This document shows, piece after piece, positions 52,549 to 62,461 of a stretch of DNA of 64,000 bases. A program made the position numbers and the translations under genes. Within the stretch, counting starts at the first letter, position 1. Each line of letters opens with the position of its first letter. The notes below the pieces were generated by a model. The model saw only the letters and a program-made list of their open reading frames with translations, had not been told where the DNA came from and made no database searches. Origin of the DNA: Halioglobus sp. (GTDB lineage Bacteria > Pseudomonadota > Gammaproteobacteria > Pseudomonadales > Halieaceae); the NCBI GenBank assembly GCA_028825045.1, contig JAPKAY010000013.1, positions 21,640 to 85,639 of the forward strand, given 5' to 3'.

Positions 52549-52871
52549 GTAGTCGGAATTGACTCGCGTTGTCGGAGCGGCGTTAAATCGAGCACAGCTT
52601 GCCGAAACACGTCGTACATACCGCTGTAGGCTCGCTTCGGCCATGTCCCCAGGGATGGATTACGGCATCGCTGGACAGGACATAATGGTAATTCGCGTTA
52701 AGAGGCCTTGCCCAGCTACCCCATCTTCTCGAGAGGAAAATCAGCAAGCAATAAGCTCTTTGCGACTTAGCCGTCTTGTAATAGACTCTTTACAAGGTAT
52801 CTGTCTTGTATAAATCAACGCATACAAACAAACGCAGCAGCACCCGCCCCAAAACCACGAGGTGAGCCAAG
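52549..52871. promoter_or_regulatory. Intergenic region with operator-like site before the hydantoinase operon
   Basis: About 320 bp with no supported gene. Near its end are CTTGTA (52775-52780), TACAAG (52791-52796) and CTTGTA (52805-52810); the last two form the 16-bp site 52793-52808, and TATAAA (52809-52814) follows directly as at 5226. So a regulated promoter for the genes from 52872 is likely. Confidence 0.5.
52793..52808. promoter_or_regulatory. Operator-like palindrome CAAG-N8-CTTG, site 3
   Basis: CAAG GTATCTGT CTTG, flanked by TA on both sides and followed by TATAAA. Same spacing and same TATAAA placement as the site at 5226-5241. It lies 64 bp upstream of the hydantoinase B-like GTG start. 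Confidence 0.55.
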
Positions 52872-54698
52872 GTGTCATTTGAATTAAATCGCCGCCTGGT
52901 CGCTAGGCGACCCTCACTGGATACCGACATCAAGATTGATGCGGTCACTGCCAGCATCATCAATGGTTCATTTGAGACCATCTGTTTCGAAGTCGCTACT
53001 CATCTTGGCCGCGCGGCCTCTTCTGCCATTATTAACCAGTCCAACGAGCGCAATGCGAGCATCATCGACGCTAACGGTCGCCTCGCAGGCATTTCGGTGG
53101 GTATACCGCAACTTCTATTCGTTTCGCCCCTCGCGGTGCGCTGGGGCCTGGAAAACGCAGAGCAGGACGACTGGGGTCCCGGCGATGTTTTTGTTGGCAA
53201 CGATCCGGATTACGGTGGCGGTCACCTGCCCGACTACACGGTGTATGCGCCGTTGTTCGATGAACAGGGGGAACTGGTACTTATTCAGGCGCTACAGGCA
53301 CACCAGGGAGATACGGGCGGCAAAGACCCCGGTGGGTTTTCGGTAGACAGCACGGACATCTTTGGTGAAGGCCTCGGCATTCCAGTACTGAAACTGGTGC
53401 ATCGGGGTCAGCCGCGGCGAGACGTGATTGACCTGCTCATTCGCAACAATCGATTTCCCTCCTTCGCCGGTGATATTGCTGCGATGATCAGCGCGGTGCA
53501 GGCCGGCGTGCGATCACTGCACACACTGATCACACGCTACACAGTTGATAGCGTAAAGGCCGCCATAAATTACAACATCGATCAAACCAATTCACGGTTT
53601 CGACAGGCCGTTGCTCAGTGGCCCGATGGAGACTATCCCGCGCACGTCTGGATCGATCAGGACACGGCGGGCAATCCCGATGTACATGTACAGGTCACAT
53701 GTCGCGTCGTCGGCGATCAACTGACTGTCGATATGACCGGCAGCGATGCACGCCCGGAACTGGTGAACGTCTGGAATACATTTGCCAATACACGCGGCTA
53801 CGCCATCGCACAGCTCGCCTCCATGGTAGATCCGGACATCAATAAGAACGAAGGACTATTCTATGCCGTGGAGATGGTGATTCCAGAAGGCTCTATTCTG
53901 CAACCCGCCCCAAATAAGCCCGCCGCTTTGGGTGCGTTTCACCCCGCCGTGGAAGTGGGCGAGGCGATTTGCATCGCACTTTCACCGATACTTCCGCAAC
54001 GGTCGGCGCCCCAGGTATACAAACTCGGGATGCCCAGTGCGGTCATCGGCTTCAACGAGGCGGGTGAAATGTGGATGGATCAGGGCGTGGATGTCCGCGC
54101 ATCTGACGCCTCAGCAACCCAGGGCCTCGACGGCTGGGGCTCTATGTGCGCAGGTCTGGGCAACCTCATCCTGGCGACAGCGGAGGACGCAGAGAGCCGT
54201 TTTCCAGTGCTCAATCTGAGCCGCGAGATGACAACAGATACAGGCGGCGCGGGACGCTGGCGCGGCCAACCCGGCACACGCAACATCAAGCAGGTGCTTG
54301 AACCGGTATCTGCCATGACATGGATGGTGTCGCGCAAGCACCCGCTGCGTGGACTGTGCGGGGGCGACGATGCCGCACCCTACTCCAACTTTTTCCTGTT
54401 CGGCAGCGCAGATGAATTCGAAGTAGAAAACGCAATTAACGCACAATTGCCCGCTGGTGCAGTCACCGCGTACCAATATGGCGGGGGCGCTGGCTTCGAA
54501 AACCCACTGTTGCGCGCGGCTGAGGCGGTGAGAGAGGATGTGCTGGACGAATATGTCAGCGTCGAGGCCGCCCGAGAACGTTACGGTGTTGTACTAACAG
54601 GTTCGGCAGAAAACTGTGATATCGAAATTGATCCTGAAAAAACCGAGGACTTGCGTCGCCAGCGAGTGGCAGAAAATATCAGGGACAGCAGCACATGA
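52872..54698 (+). CDS. Hydantoinase B/oxoprolinase family subunit
   Basis: 608 residues from GTG 52872, preceded by GAGGTGA. The HyuB family is recognised by FETICFEVATHLGRAASSAIINQSNERNASIID, DVFVGNDPDYGGGHLPDYTVYAPLF and ALQAHQGDTGGKDPGGF, followed by GYAIAQLASMVDPDINKNEGLF. With HyuA it forms ATP-dependent hydrolases or carboxylases (5-oxoprolinase, hydantoinase, acetone and acetophenone carboxylases). The substrate cannot be predicted; a lactam or a ketone to be carboxylated are both possible. The gene at 54695 overlaps it by 4 bp (ATGA). Confidence 0.92.
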   Translation: MSFELNRRLVARRPSLDTDIKIDAVTASIINGSFETICFEVATHLGRAASSAIINQSNERNASIIDANGRLAGISVGIPQLLFVSPLAVRWGLENAEQDDWGPGDVFVGNDPDYGGGHLPDYTVYAPLFDEQGELVLIQALQAHQGDTGGKDPGGFSVDSTDIFGEGLGIPVLKLVHRGQPRRDVIDLLIRNNRFPSFAGDIAAMISAVQAGVRSLHTLITRYTVDSVKAAINYNIDQTNSRFRQAVAQWPDGDYPAHVWIDQDTAGNPDVHVQVTCRVVGDQLTVDMTGSDARPELVNVWNTFANTRGYAIAQLASMVDPDINKNEGLFYAVEMVIPEGSILQPAPNKPAALGAFHPAVEVGEAICIALSPILPQRSAPQVYKLGMPSAVIGFNEAGEMWMDQGVDVRASDASATQGLDGWGSMCAGLGNLILATAEDAESRFPVLNLSREMTTDTGGAGRWRGQPGTRNIKQVLEPVSAMTWMVSRKHPLRGLCGGDDAAPYSNFFLFGSADEFEVENAINAQLPAGAVTAYQYGGGAGFENPLLRAAEAVREDVLDEYVSVEAARERYGVVLTGSAENCDIEIDPEKTEDLRRQRVAENIRDSST

Positions 54699-56776
54699 AT
54701 TACCGTATCGGTATCGACATCGGTGGCACCTTCACTGATTTCGCGCTGTTAAAGGATCGGGAGCTCATACTGCATAAAAATCTCAGCACGCCGGAGGATC
54801 GCTCACTCGGTGTAATCCAGGGGCTGGAGCACCTGGCGGCGCTAGAGGGAAAAAATTTGTCAGAACTGCTGCGGCAGGTCGACGCCATTATTCATGGCAC
54901 CACCGTAGCAGACAACACACTGATCGAGATGAATGGCGCCCGCACGGGACTGCTCACCACTGAGGGCTTTCGCGACGAACTGGAACTGCGCCGAGGATAC
55001 AAGGAAGACATTTGGGATGTGCGCCTTCCTCCCCCGCCGCAGATCATTCCTCGTCGTCGCCGCCTGGGTATACCTGAGCGTATTCGTTTTGACGGTTCGG
55101 TTCATACGCCCTTAGATGAAGATGCTGCGCGTGGTGCGATTCGCCGCTTGGCCAAGCAGGGTGTCGAGTCAGTGGCTATTTGCACCCTGTTTTCTTTTAC
55201 CAATCCGGCTCACGAAATCCGGCTGGCGCAGTTAGTCGCAGAAGAAATGCCCGGTGCCTATATCTCTCTTTCACATGAAGTGCTTCCCAAATCTCCTGAG
55301 TTCGAGCGCGTCAGTACTACGGCTGTAAATGGCTACGTGGGCCCCCGTGTCAGCGAGTACATCGCGAAACTGAGCGATCGGCTCAAGGACGCCGGATACC
55401 AACGTCATTTGCTGTTGATGCAATCCAACGGCGGGGTAATGACTCAAAACTATCTGGCACGCAGCCCCATACGCGTCCTCGCGTCTGGACCGGCCGGCGG
55501 CGTGATCGGTAGTGCGGCTATTGGCAAGGCAAAGGGGGCAACTGAACTACTGTGCGTGGATATGGGTGGAACCAGTTACGATGTCTCGGTCATCCGCAAG
55601 GGCATGGCGCCCGCGCAGTCGGGCTGGAATTGGCACCATCGCTACCTCGTCGCCGTACCCATGGTGCAGATTGAAACCCTGGGCGCTGGAGGCGGCTCTA
55701 TTTGTAGTGCGGCATCCGGCACATTACAGGTAGGGCCAGCAAGCGCCGGCGCACAGCCAGGACCGATATGCTATGGCCAAGGCGGAACGCTGCCCACAGT
55801 CACTGATGCAATCCTGGTATTGGGTTTACTCTCTGACGAATCAGACTTTGCCGGCGGGAGTTTCCAGCTTACGCGCGATGGCGTCGAAGCCGCTCTGAAG
55901 GAGTACGTTGCCGACCCCATGAATTGCAGTGTCGAAGAAGCCGCGTTTGATTGCTGGCGCGTGGTGAATGCCAATATGACTCAGGCAGTGCGCCGCCTCA
56001 CTGCGCAAAAAGGCAGTGATCCAGAAGACCTCACCCTGCTCGCCTACGGCGGTAACGGCCCTGTGTTTGCAGCGATACAGGCGCAGGACCTGGGCATTAG
56101 TCGTGTATTGGTACCGCGTACCTCTCCTGGCTTTTCGGCGACCGGGGCACTGGCGGCACAACCGAGCATCGATGAAGAGCGCTCCTATATCGTACCCGGT
56201 ACGGAGGCAGACGTAGATCACCTGCGCCACTTGTGGAAAGAGTTAGATCAACGCGCCGAAAGTTATTTACTGCAGGCCGGGTTTGAAAGAGACGACATAC
56301 ACTGTCGTTATCAACTCAACGTACGCTACCCCGGACAAAACTGGTCACTGACCGTCGACGCTGCGGACGTTCGCGGCGCCCAGGATCTTTCCTTTGCAGG
56401 CGAACAACTGGTAGAAAAAATGCTAGACCGCTTTCATCAGCTGCATTTTTCAGAGTACGGACATGCGCGAACGAGTGAGGCGCCGGAAATTACCGGCGTA
56501 CGTCTGATCGCCTCCACTCAAATACCGCAACCACAGTTCACCGGTGGATTCAGCGCCGAGTGTCACTCCGCTACACCGCATAAACAGCGCCGCGCCAACC
56601 TTGGCCAGGGTTACCACTCGACGGATATTTACCGCGGCTCAGATCTCGTACCGGGTCATTTCGTGACGGGACCAGCGATTATTGAAGAAGCCTTTACCAC
56701 CATTGTTGTCTACCCGGGCTGGAATGCTCAACTGGATGATGCGGGAGACTACGAGCTAACCCGCCAAACAAACTGA
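54695..56776 (+). CDS. Hydantoinase A/oxoprolinase family subunit (ASKHA ATPase)
   Basis: 693 residues. RIGIDIGGTFTDFALL is the phosphate-binding motif of the family; HGTTVADNTLIEMNGARTGLLTTEGFRD, LASGPAGGVIGSAAIGKA, DMGGTSYDVSVI and LLAYGGNGPVFAA are all characteristic. It supplies ATP-dependent phosphorylation for the HyuA/HyuB complex. The start overlaps the HyuB-like stop, consistent with a 1:1 assembly. The role in acyl-CoA metabolism is inferred from location only. Confidence 0.94.
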   Translation: MNYRIGIDIGGTFTDFALLKDRELILHKNLSTPEDRSLGVIQGLEHLAALEGKNLSELLRQVDAIIHGTTVADNTLIEMNGARTGLLTTEGFRDELELRRGYKEDIWDVRLPPPPQIIPRRRRLGIPERIRFDGSVHTPLDEDAARGAIRRLAKQGVESVAICTLFSFTNPAHEIRLAQLVAEEMPGAYISLSHEVLPKSPEFERVSTTAVNGYVGPRVSEYIAKLSDRLKDAGYQRHLLLMQSNGGVMTQNYLARSPIRVLASGPAGGVIGSAAIGKAKGATELLCVDMGGTSYDVSVIRKGMAPAQSGWNWHHRYLVAVPMVQIETLGAGGGSICSAASGTLQVGPASAGAQPGPICYGQGGTLPTVTDAILVLGLLSDESDFAGGSFQLTRDGVEAALKEYVADPMNCSVEEAAFDCWRVVNANMTQAVRRLTAQKGSDPEDLTLLAYGGNGPVFAAIQAQDLGISRVLVPRTSPGFSATGALAAQPSIDEERSYIVPGTEADVDHLRHLWKELDQRAESYLLQAGFERDDIHCRYQLNVRYPGQNWSLTVDAADVRGAQDLSFAGEQLVEKMLDRFHQLHFSEYGHARTSEAPEITGVRLIASTQIPQPQFTGGFSAECHSATPHKQRRANLGQGYHSTDIYRGSDLVPGHFVTGPAIIEEAFTTIVVYPGWNAQLDDAGDYELTRQTN

Positions 56777-56819
56777 TTTGCACCCGGGGTACCCTTTGCC
56801 CCGCGACTGGAGACCATTG

Positions 56820-58025
56820 ATGATAGAAAAAGAAGATAACGACACTGCCCAACTCGATACCAGCCCGGTGGACATCTGGGTAGGCGTGCCGCTGGGCGGA
56901 GGACAGATGAAAGACCCGGTCGCTCCCAATGACATCAGGCGCTGGGTCCAGGGCATGCAAAACTGCAACCCGCTGTATTACGATGAAGAGATCGCGGAGG
57001 CTACAGAAAGTCGCTTCGGTGAACTGGTCGCGCCGCAGTCATTCGCCGTCTGTACAGACGACAGTCACGGTGCGGCCCCCGCCATTCAGGGCAACATTCC
57101 CGGCACACACATGTTGTTCGGCGGCGATGAATGGTGGTTCTACGGCCCTCGTATTCGGCCGGGAGACAAGATCACACGTTCACGCATGTTGTTTGATTAT
57201 AAAGTGTCGCAAACTGGGTTTGCCGGACCTACCATGTTTTCCCGCGGCGACACCGAGTACGTCAACCAGGGCGGGGAATTCATTTGCAAACAGCGGTCAA
57301 CCTCCATTCGCTATTTGGCAGAGGAAGCCCGCAATCGCGCGCAGTTCAATGAGGAGACCGACCCCACCTGGACGGAAGAGCAACTGATTGAGATTGAGCG
57401 TAAGAAGATGGCCTATTTCGAGCGGGTGCAGGCCGAACAACATCAACGCAAACTAAACGTACTGGCGGGAGAACAGCTACCGGAACGACTGATAGGACCG
57501 CATTCGGTGGCCAGTTTCACTACCGAGTGGCGCGCCTACCCTTTTACCATTTGGCACACGTTCCGCCCAGACGGACTCCCCTCCTCCCTCTATGAAGCAG
57601 GCTGGCTGCCGGAAATGTCTCGCGATTTCGGCAAGGGCGCCATCGACCCCACGCACCTCGATGGGCTCTACCACGGTCCTTCGCGCGGCCATGTGCAACC
57701 GGAGTACGCTCAGTTGATCGGACTGCCTCGGGCCTACGGTTACGGTGCCTCCATGGGCGCCTGGATTCTGGATTACATCAACTTATGGGGCGGTGCCTGG
57801 AGCGACATCATCCACAGTAAGTTTTCTTATCGTACACCGGCCATGACCGGGGATTTAACCATTTTGAATGGTGAGATCAGTTCCGTGCGTGAAGACCCAA
57901 TGACTGGCCAACCATTGGCTGTCGTGCAGGTACGCATGACAAATCAGAATGATGATGTACTGGCCACCGGTGGCGCAGAGGTGCGACTGCCAACCCTGGA
58001 ACTACCACCTGCCGAGAAACGCTAG
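56820..58025 (+). CDS. Two-domain MaoC/FAS1-like hydratase, atypical catalytic region
   Basis: 401 residues from ATG 56820, with GGAG 7-10 nt upstream; the frame is open to a TTG at 56778. N-terminal FAS1-like domain with IRRWVQGMQNCNPLYYDEEIAEA and APQSFAV, and HMLFGGDEWWFYGPRIRPGD. The C-terminal hot-dog domain has SRDFGKGAIDPTHLDGLYHGPSRGHVQ where other hydratases here have the short SRDxxPxHHD motif, so the spacing of the Asp/His dyad is changed. It could hydrate an unusual CoA ester, or have another function. Confidence 0.83.
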   Translation: MIEKEDNDTAQLDTSPVDIWVGVPLGGGQMKDPVAPNDIRRWVQGMQNCNPLYYDEEIAEATESRFGELVAPQSFAVCTDDSHGAAPAIQGNIPGTHMLFGGDEWWFYGPRIRPGDKITRSRMLFDYKVSQTGFAGPTMFSRGDTEYVNQGGEFICKQRSTSIRYLAEEARNRAQFNEETDPTWTEEQLIEIERKKMAYFERVQAEQHQRKLNVLAGEQLPERLIGPHSVASFTTEWRAYPFTIWHTFRPDGLPSSLYEAGWLPEMSRDFGKGAIDPTHLDGLYHGPSRGHVQPEYAQLIGLPRAYGYGASMGAWILDYINLWGGAWSDIIHSKFSYRTPAMTGDLTILNGEISSVREDPMTGQPLAVVQVRMTNQNDDVLATGGAEVRLPTLELPPAEKR

Positions 58026-58026
58026 A

Positions 58027-59724
58027 ATGAGCAGCGATCTTCAGCTGCGCTTGCAACCGGATACTTCTCGTCTTAGTTGGCCGGCATTTCTTGACGATGT
58101 GGTAAGCCGACACGGTGACCGCTGTGCTATCCGCTTCGACGGGCGCGACATCAGTAGTAGGGAATTACAGACTGTCGCGAGGCGCCTCGCCAAGGCACTG
58201 GCAGCCAGTGGTGTATCTAAAGGCATGCGCGTCGCAGTACATATGGCAAATCGCCCAGAATTTGTCGTTGCCTCGTTTGCCATCGCAATGTTGGGTGCGG
58301 TTATGGTGCCTGTGAACACCTTTGCCACCGTAGACGAACGCGAGTTCATCCTGCGACACAGCGATAGCGCGTTTCTACTCTTCCAAAGTCAGTTACTGAA
58401 GCACAATTTCCTCAAACAATTAACAGGCCTGCTACCAGAGCTAAACGACGAATCCAGCGAGCCAGTGCACAACATTAAAATGCCACAGTTGCGCCAGGTT
58501 ATTGCACTGGGGTTGCAGGCATCGCAGGGCAGAGTTCAGGCGTGGGAAAGTTTTCTTCAACGGGGTGACAACTTTCCCGATGAAATGCTCGATGCGATGA
58601 TTGCAGAAGTCTGTCCCGGCGACGAGAGTCTGATCATCTACACGTCCGGCACCACTGCCAGGCCCAAAGGGGTACTGCACCTGCAACGCGCTGCGGTAAT
58701 ACAGAGCTGGCGCTTCGCAGACGACATGCGCCTAACCCGCGACGACCGCGTCTGGACCGCTTACCCATTTTTCTGGTCGGCTGGGATTTGCATGGCGCTC
58801 GGAGCGAGCATGGCTGCAGGTGCAACACTGATTCTACAGGAAACCTTCGAACCCGGCGCTGCCTTACAATGCCTGAGCGACGAACGGGCCAACGCTACTC
58901 AATGCTGGCCACATCAAGCCAAGGCCATGGCCGAACATCCGCTCTATGCAACACTGGATTTATCACACATCGATAAGGAGGTTTGTCGCTTGCAGCCGGA
59001 CGTCGATCCGAAAGACGACAGATGGGGAACCCAGGGCTCTTTTGGCATGACAGAAACCTTCACCCTCACGTCTAACTTACCAACCGATGCGCCAGTTGCA
59101 TTAAGAAACTCTACCGCCGGAAAACCGCTGCCCGGCATGAGTGTGCGCATCCTGGACACCGAAACCGGCCTTCAGCTTCCCCCGGGGGAAACGGGTGAGA
59201 TTGCGGTAAAAGGCCCAACCTTGATGCGCGGGTATTACAAGATAGAACCGGAGGCCACCTTCGATAGCGATGGTTACTATCACAGCCAGGACGGGGGACA
59301 CCTGGACAGCGACGGCTACCTGCACTGGACGGGCCGATTGTCCAATATCATCAAAACAGGAGGAGCCAACGTTTCTCCACTGGAAATCGAAGAGGCACTC
59401 CTTAGCTACCCCAACATGCGCAGCGGGATTCCCTTTGGCGCTCCCCACCCCAGTCTAGGTGAGGTCATTGTTCTGTGTGCAATTGCCATTGAGGGACATG
59501 AACTCGCCGAAGCGGCTATTCTGGATTTTCTCAAGCAGAAGCTAGCCGTCTATAAAATTCCGAAGAAAGTTCTGCTGTTTTCAGAGAAGGATTTAAGTTT
59601 TACCGGTAACCAAAAAATTCAAACCCCAAAGCTGGTGGAAAAAGCACTGAAGCGACTGCGCGAAGACGCCATCGAAATTGATGGTGTGAACTATGGCGAC
59701 TATCTGATTGATGAGATGAGCTAG
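58027..59724 (+). CDS. AMP-forming acyl-CoA synthetase
   Basis: 565 residues from ATG 58027, one base after the hydratase stop; the open frame back to 57949 lies in the previous gene. P-loop YTSGTTARPKGVLHLQ, FGMTETFTL, SQDGGHLDSDGYLHWTGRLSNIIKTGGANVSPLEIE, FTGNQKIQTPKL. Close relative of the ligase at 48238, with the same inserted segment (EFILRHSDSAFLL ... VQAWESFLQRGD) before the P-loop. Confidence 0.92.
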   Translation: MSSDLQLRLQPDTSRLSWPAFLDDVVSRHGDRCAIRFDGRDISSRELQTVARRLAKALAASGVSKGMRVAVHMANRPEFVVASFAIAMLGAVMVPVNTFATVDEREFILRHSDSAFLLFQSQLLKHNFLKQLTGLLPELNDESSEPVHNIKMPQLRQVIALGLQASQGRVQAWESFLQRGDNFPDEMLDAMIAEVCPGDESLIIYTSGTTARPKGVLHLQRAAVIQSWRFADDMRLTRDDRVWTAYPFFWSAGICMALGASMAAGATLILQETFEPGAALQCLSDERANATQCWPHQAKAMAEHPLYATLDLSHIDKEVCRLQPDVDPKDDRWGTQGSFGMTETFTLTSNLPTDAPVALRNSTAGKPLPGMSVRILDTETGLQLPPGETGEIAVKGPTLMRGYYKIEPEATFDSDGYYHSQDGGHLDSDGYLHWTGRLSNIIKTGGANVSPLEIEEALLSYPNMRSGIPFGAPHPSLGEVIVLCAIAIEGHELAEAAILDFLKQKLAVYKIPKKVLLFSEKDLSFTGNQKIQTPKLVEKALKRLREDAIEIDGVNYGDYLIDEMS

Positions 59725-60074
59725 CTATATCGAGAAAGACATGCGGGCCGATGCAAACTGTATTTGTCAGTCCGAGAATACTGCGCGCACCCTCCAGTCA
59801 GATATCTGACTGGAACTAGCTGCGCTGGAACTCTACCATTTTGTCAGGTTCGCACGGGGCGTTCAACAGATCCGAACCGGACACGCTTAACGTCACTCGG
59901 GTGATTTGACCGTCATTCACCCAGGCACCCATAAGCAAACCCCTAATGGCTCCGGGAATAGCGCTCTCGGTAGCCCTGTATCTCAGCGCGATGCTGACAC
60001 GGCCTCGATTGGGCACCTACGGTCTGCTACACGGTACGAAGTTATGAGATCATCTACACCTTAGGAGATAGAAA
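59725..60074. other. Intergenic region with a perfect palindrome
   Basis: 350 bp between the ligase and the tandem CoA-transferase. It contains the 22-bp palindrome at 59793-59814. A minus-strand frame of 66 codons (59816-60016, GTG start) is not convincing: no good ribosome site and no recognisable family, though its GAWVNDGQITRVTLSVSG is protein-like. The TTAGGAG ribosome site of the next gene is at 60061-60067. Confidence 0.4.
59793..59814. promoter_or_regulatory. 22-bp perfect palindrome, operator-like
   Basis: Half-site TCCAGTCAGAT followed immediately by its exact reverse complement. The core GTCAGATATCTGAC uses the same GTCAGATAT half-site as the inverted repeat at 45769-45795, but with the halves overlapping. 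It lies about 260 bp upstream of the CoA-transferase start and 69 bp after the ligase stop. No T-tract follows. Confidence 0.5.
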
Positions 60075-62435
60075 TTGAGCACTAGATTGCTGGAAGGTGT
60101 AAAAGTTCTGGACGTTGCCGGTGAACCACTGGCCATGGCCGGGCGCATGCTGTCCGACTTGGGAGCGGAGGTTGTCAGGCTTGAACCGCCCGGCGGGGAC
60201 CCCCTGCGCAACGTCCCTCCGTTCGCCGGAGACAGCGGGCTATCCCTGAGATTTCTGGCATGGAATGTGAGCAAGACCAGTATTGAATTTTCCGCCTCAG
60301 ATAAGCGCATCGACGCTCTCATTCTCGGGGCGGACGTAATCATTGAGACCCCGGGATTTCCAGGCGCTCTTGAACTTCCCCCCTCATCCGCGCCGCAGGC
60401 TACCTGGTTAAAAGCAACACCCTTCGGGCTGAAAGGACCAAGAAGCCGATGGCGAGCTAGCGACCTCGGTCTACTGGCTGCCAGTGGCAACCTGTATGCC
60501 ACTGGCTATCCTGATCGCGCGCCCCTACGCTGCAGCGAACCGGCGGCCTATGCACACGCCAGCAGTGAGGCAGTCTTCGCAATACTGACCGCACTTGCAT
60601 CGGGTCGCCCACAGGTGATCGACCTGTCGATGCAGGAAGCGACCATGATTGCCAGTATGGGTAGTGCCGGGCAATTTCCGAAAACCGGGCGAAAAGGTCT
60701 ACGTCAGGGCGCCGCTTTGGGCAAGACGCGAGAGATCTGGCCCTGTAAGGACGGCTTTGTTTCTTTTGGCCTGCGCGGCGGACCTTCCCGAGCAAGAAAT
60801 TTCGAAATTCTAACGCCCTTGTTACAAGAGAAAAATCTACTAACCCCCGCATGGGCCAATCGGGATTGGCGCAACTTTAACGCACAAGCACTGGACGATG
60901 AGGAATTGCGTGCCATAGAACAGCCGTTGGCCGATTATTTCTCCCGCCATACCATGGCCGAACTTTATACGTTGGCGGTTACGTCAAACCTGATGTTAGC
61001 CCCGGCCAACTCCGCTGCCGAAATTCTTGCCAGTCCACAGTTACGTGCACGGGACATGTTCATTACGCTTGATGGTATGGATTCGTTTCCGGCGAGATTT
61101 TTTCTAGCAACGGACCCGAAGGGCAAGGCAGTATCGCAATTCCAATTGCAACGTGCCCCTGAGCTCAACCAAGGGCCTTTACCGCATTGGCCTATGAAAA
61201 AAAATGACAAGCATAGAATTTCCGGTACACCGACCCATTCGGACTTCGCATGGGCTGGAGTGAAACTGCTTGAGTTCGGCTCCGGTGCTGCGGGCCCTAT
61301 CGCCAGCCGCTACTTTAGCGAGCACGGCGCCACTGTCATCAAAGTCGAATCGCGCAGTCATCCGGACTTTTTACGCGTCATGGCCGCCGGCAGCCCCCAG
61401 GGACTGGAAGGTTCAACGCTCTTCGATGCGCTCAATGTCGGAAAAAAAAGCATCACCATCAACCTCAAACACCCTGCCGGTAAAGACGTTGCCCGACAAC
61501 TTATTCAGTGGGCGGACGCGGTATTAGAAAACTTTGCGCCCAAAGCAATGAAATCCTACGGATTACACTACACAGAGTTGGTCCGGGAAAAACCCGATCT
61601 GGTAATGTTATCAACCTGCCTCAATGGCCAAAGTGGGCCGCACAAAGACTACCCGGGGTTTGGGGGTCAGGGTGCAGCACTGTCTGGATTCAACTTTCTC
61701 ACCGGCTGGCCAGACCGAGAACCCATCGGCCCCTTCGGAACGATCACTGACTCATTGGCGCCCCGGTTCGCCGCCGCCAGTCTCGCTGCGGGATTACTGT
61801 ATCGACGGCGCACAGGCAAGGGTGTACATCTTGATATTTCCCAAGTGGAAACCGGTGTTTACAGTTTATCGCCCTGGCTCCTAGAGCACGCTATCAATGG
61901 TCGCAGCAGTGGCCGCAGTGGCAATCGCTCCAAACGCGCGGTGCCACACGGCGTATTTCCGTGTCTGGGTGAAGATCGCTGGATTGCGATCGCTTGCTGG
62001 AATGATACCGATTGGCTGAACCTTGCCACAATACTGGGTATAGACGCACACCAATATCCAGCACTAGAAAACAGACTAGCGGCAGAGGATGCCATCGAAA
62101 AAATTATCGGTGAAATTACGCACCACAGGACCGCTGACGATCTAGCCAAGCAATTACAATATGCGGGGATCGAGGCCGTACCTGTCGCTGATTTCGAGGA
62201 CCTGCTGCTGCGTGATCCACAATTGAAACAACGGGGACATTTTGTTCACCTCAACCGGTCGGAAACGGGAGAATCGATCTACGAACGCAACGGCTTTCGA
62301 CTGGATGCCGCAACATCTGATTACCATCACCCCTCTCCTTTACTGGGGGAACATACCCAGGACATCCTCAAACACGTTCTGGGATTACATGCCGACCAAA
62401 TATACGCATTGAAAGAGAGTGGCGCGATTGAGTAA
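60075..62435 (+). CDS. Tandem CaiB/BaiF CoA-transferase fusion
   Basis: 786 residues, TTG start with AGGAG at 60063-60067. Two class III CoA-transferase modules in a row. The first (about 1-370) begins VKVLDVAGEPLAMAGRMLSDLGAEVVRLEPP and carries Asp in QVIDLSMQE. The second (about 395-786) begins VKLLEFGSGAAGPIASRYFSEHGATVIKVES with Asp in GVHLDISQVE. Both retain the Asp that forms the covalent acyl intermediate. Class III enzymes are usually interlocked dimers, so a fusion may act as a built-in heterodimer. Last gene of the rightward catabolic run. Confidence 0.92.
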   Translation: MSTRLLEGVKVLDVAGEPLAMAGRMLSDLGAEVVRLEPPGGDPLRNVPPFAGDSGLSLRFLAWNVSKTSIEFSASDKRIDALILGADVIIETPGFPGALELPPSSAPQATWLKATPFGLKGPRSRWRASDLGLLAASGNLYATGYPDRAPLRCSEPAAYAHASSEAVFAILTALASGRPQVIDLSMQEATMIASMGSAGQFPKTGRKGLRQGAALGKTREIWPCKDGFVSFGLRGGPSRARNFEILTPLLQEKNLLTPAWANRDWRNFNAQALDDEELRAIEQPLADYFSRHTMAELYTLAVTSNLMLAPANSAAEILASPQLRARDMFITLDGMDSFPARFFLATDPKGKAVSQFQLQRAPELNQGPLPHWPMKKNDKHRISGTPTHSDFAWAGVKLLEFGSGAAGPIASRYFSEHGATVIKVESRSHPDFLRVMAAGSPQGLEGSTLFDALNVGKKSITINLKHPAGKDVARQLIQWADAVLENFAPKAMKSYGLHYTELVREKPDLVMLSTCLNGQSGPHKDYPGFGGQGAALSGFNFLTGWPDREPIGPFGTITDSLAPRFAAASLAAGLLYRRRTGKGVHLDISQVETGVYSLSPWLLEHAINGRSSGRSGNRSKRAVPHGVFPCLGEDRWIAIACWNDTDWLNLATILGIDAHQYPALENRLAAEDAIEKIIGEITHHRTADDLAKQLQYAGIEAVPVADFEDLLLRDPQLKQRGHFVHLNRSETGESIYERNGFRLDAATSDYHHPSPLLGEHTQDILKHVLGLHADQIYALKESGAIE

Positions 62436-62461
62436 AGCTTAGAAAGCGACCTTCGAGTAGC

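Noticed and set aside
59816..60016. 66-codon minus-strand frame with GTG start
   Set aside because: Stop codon directly upstream of the GTG, no ribosome site, no recognisable family. Possibly a gene remnant, but not supportable.
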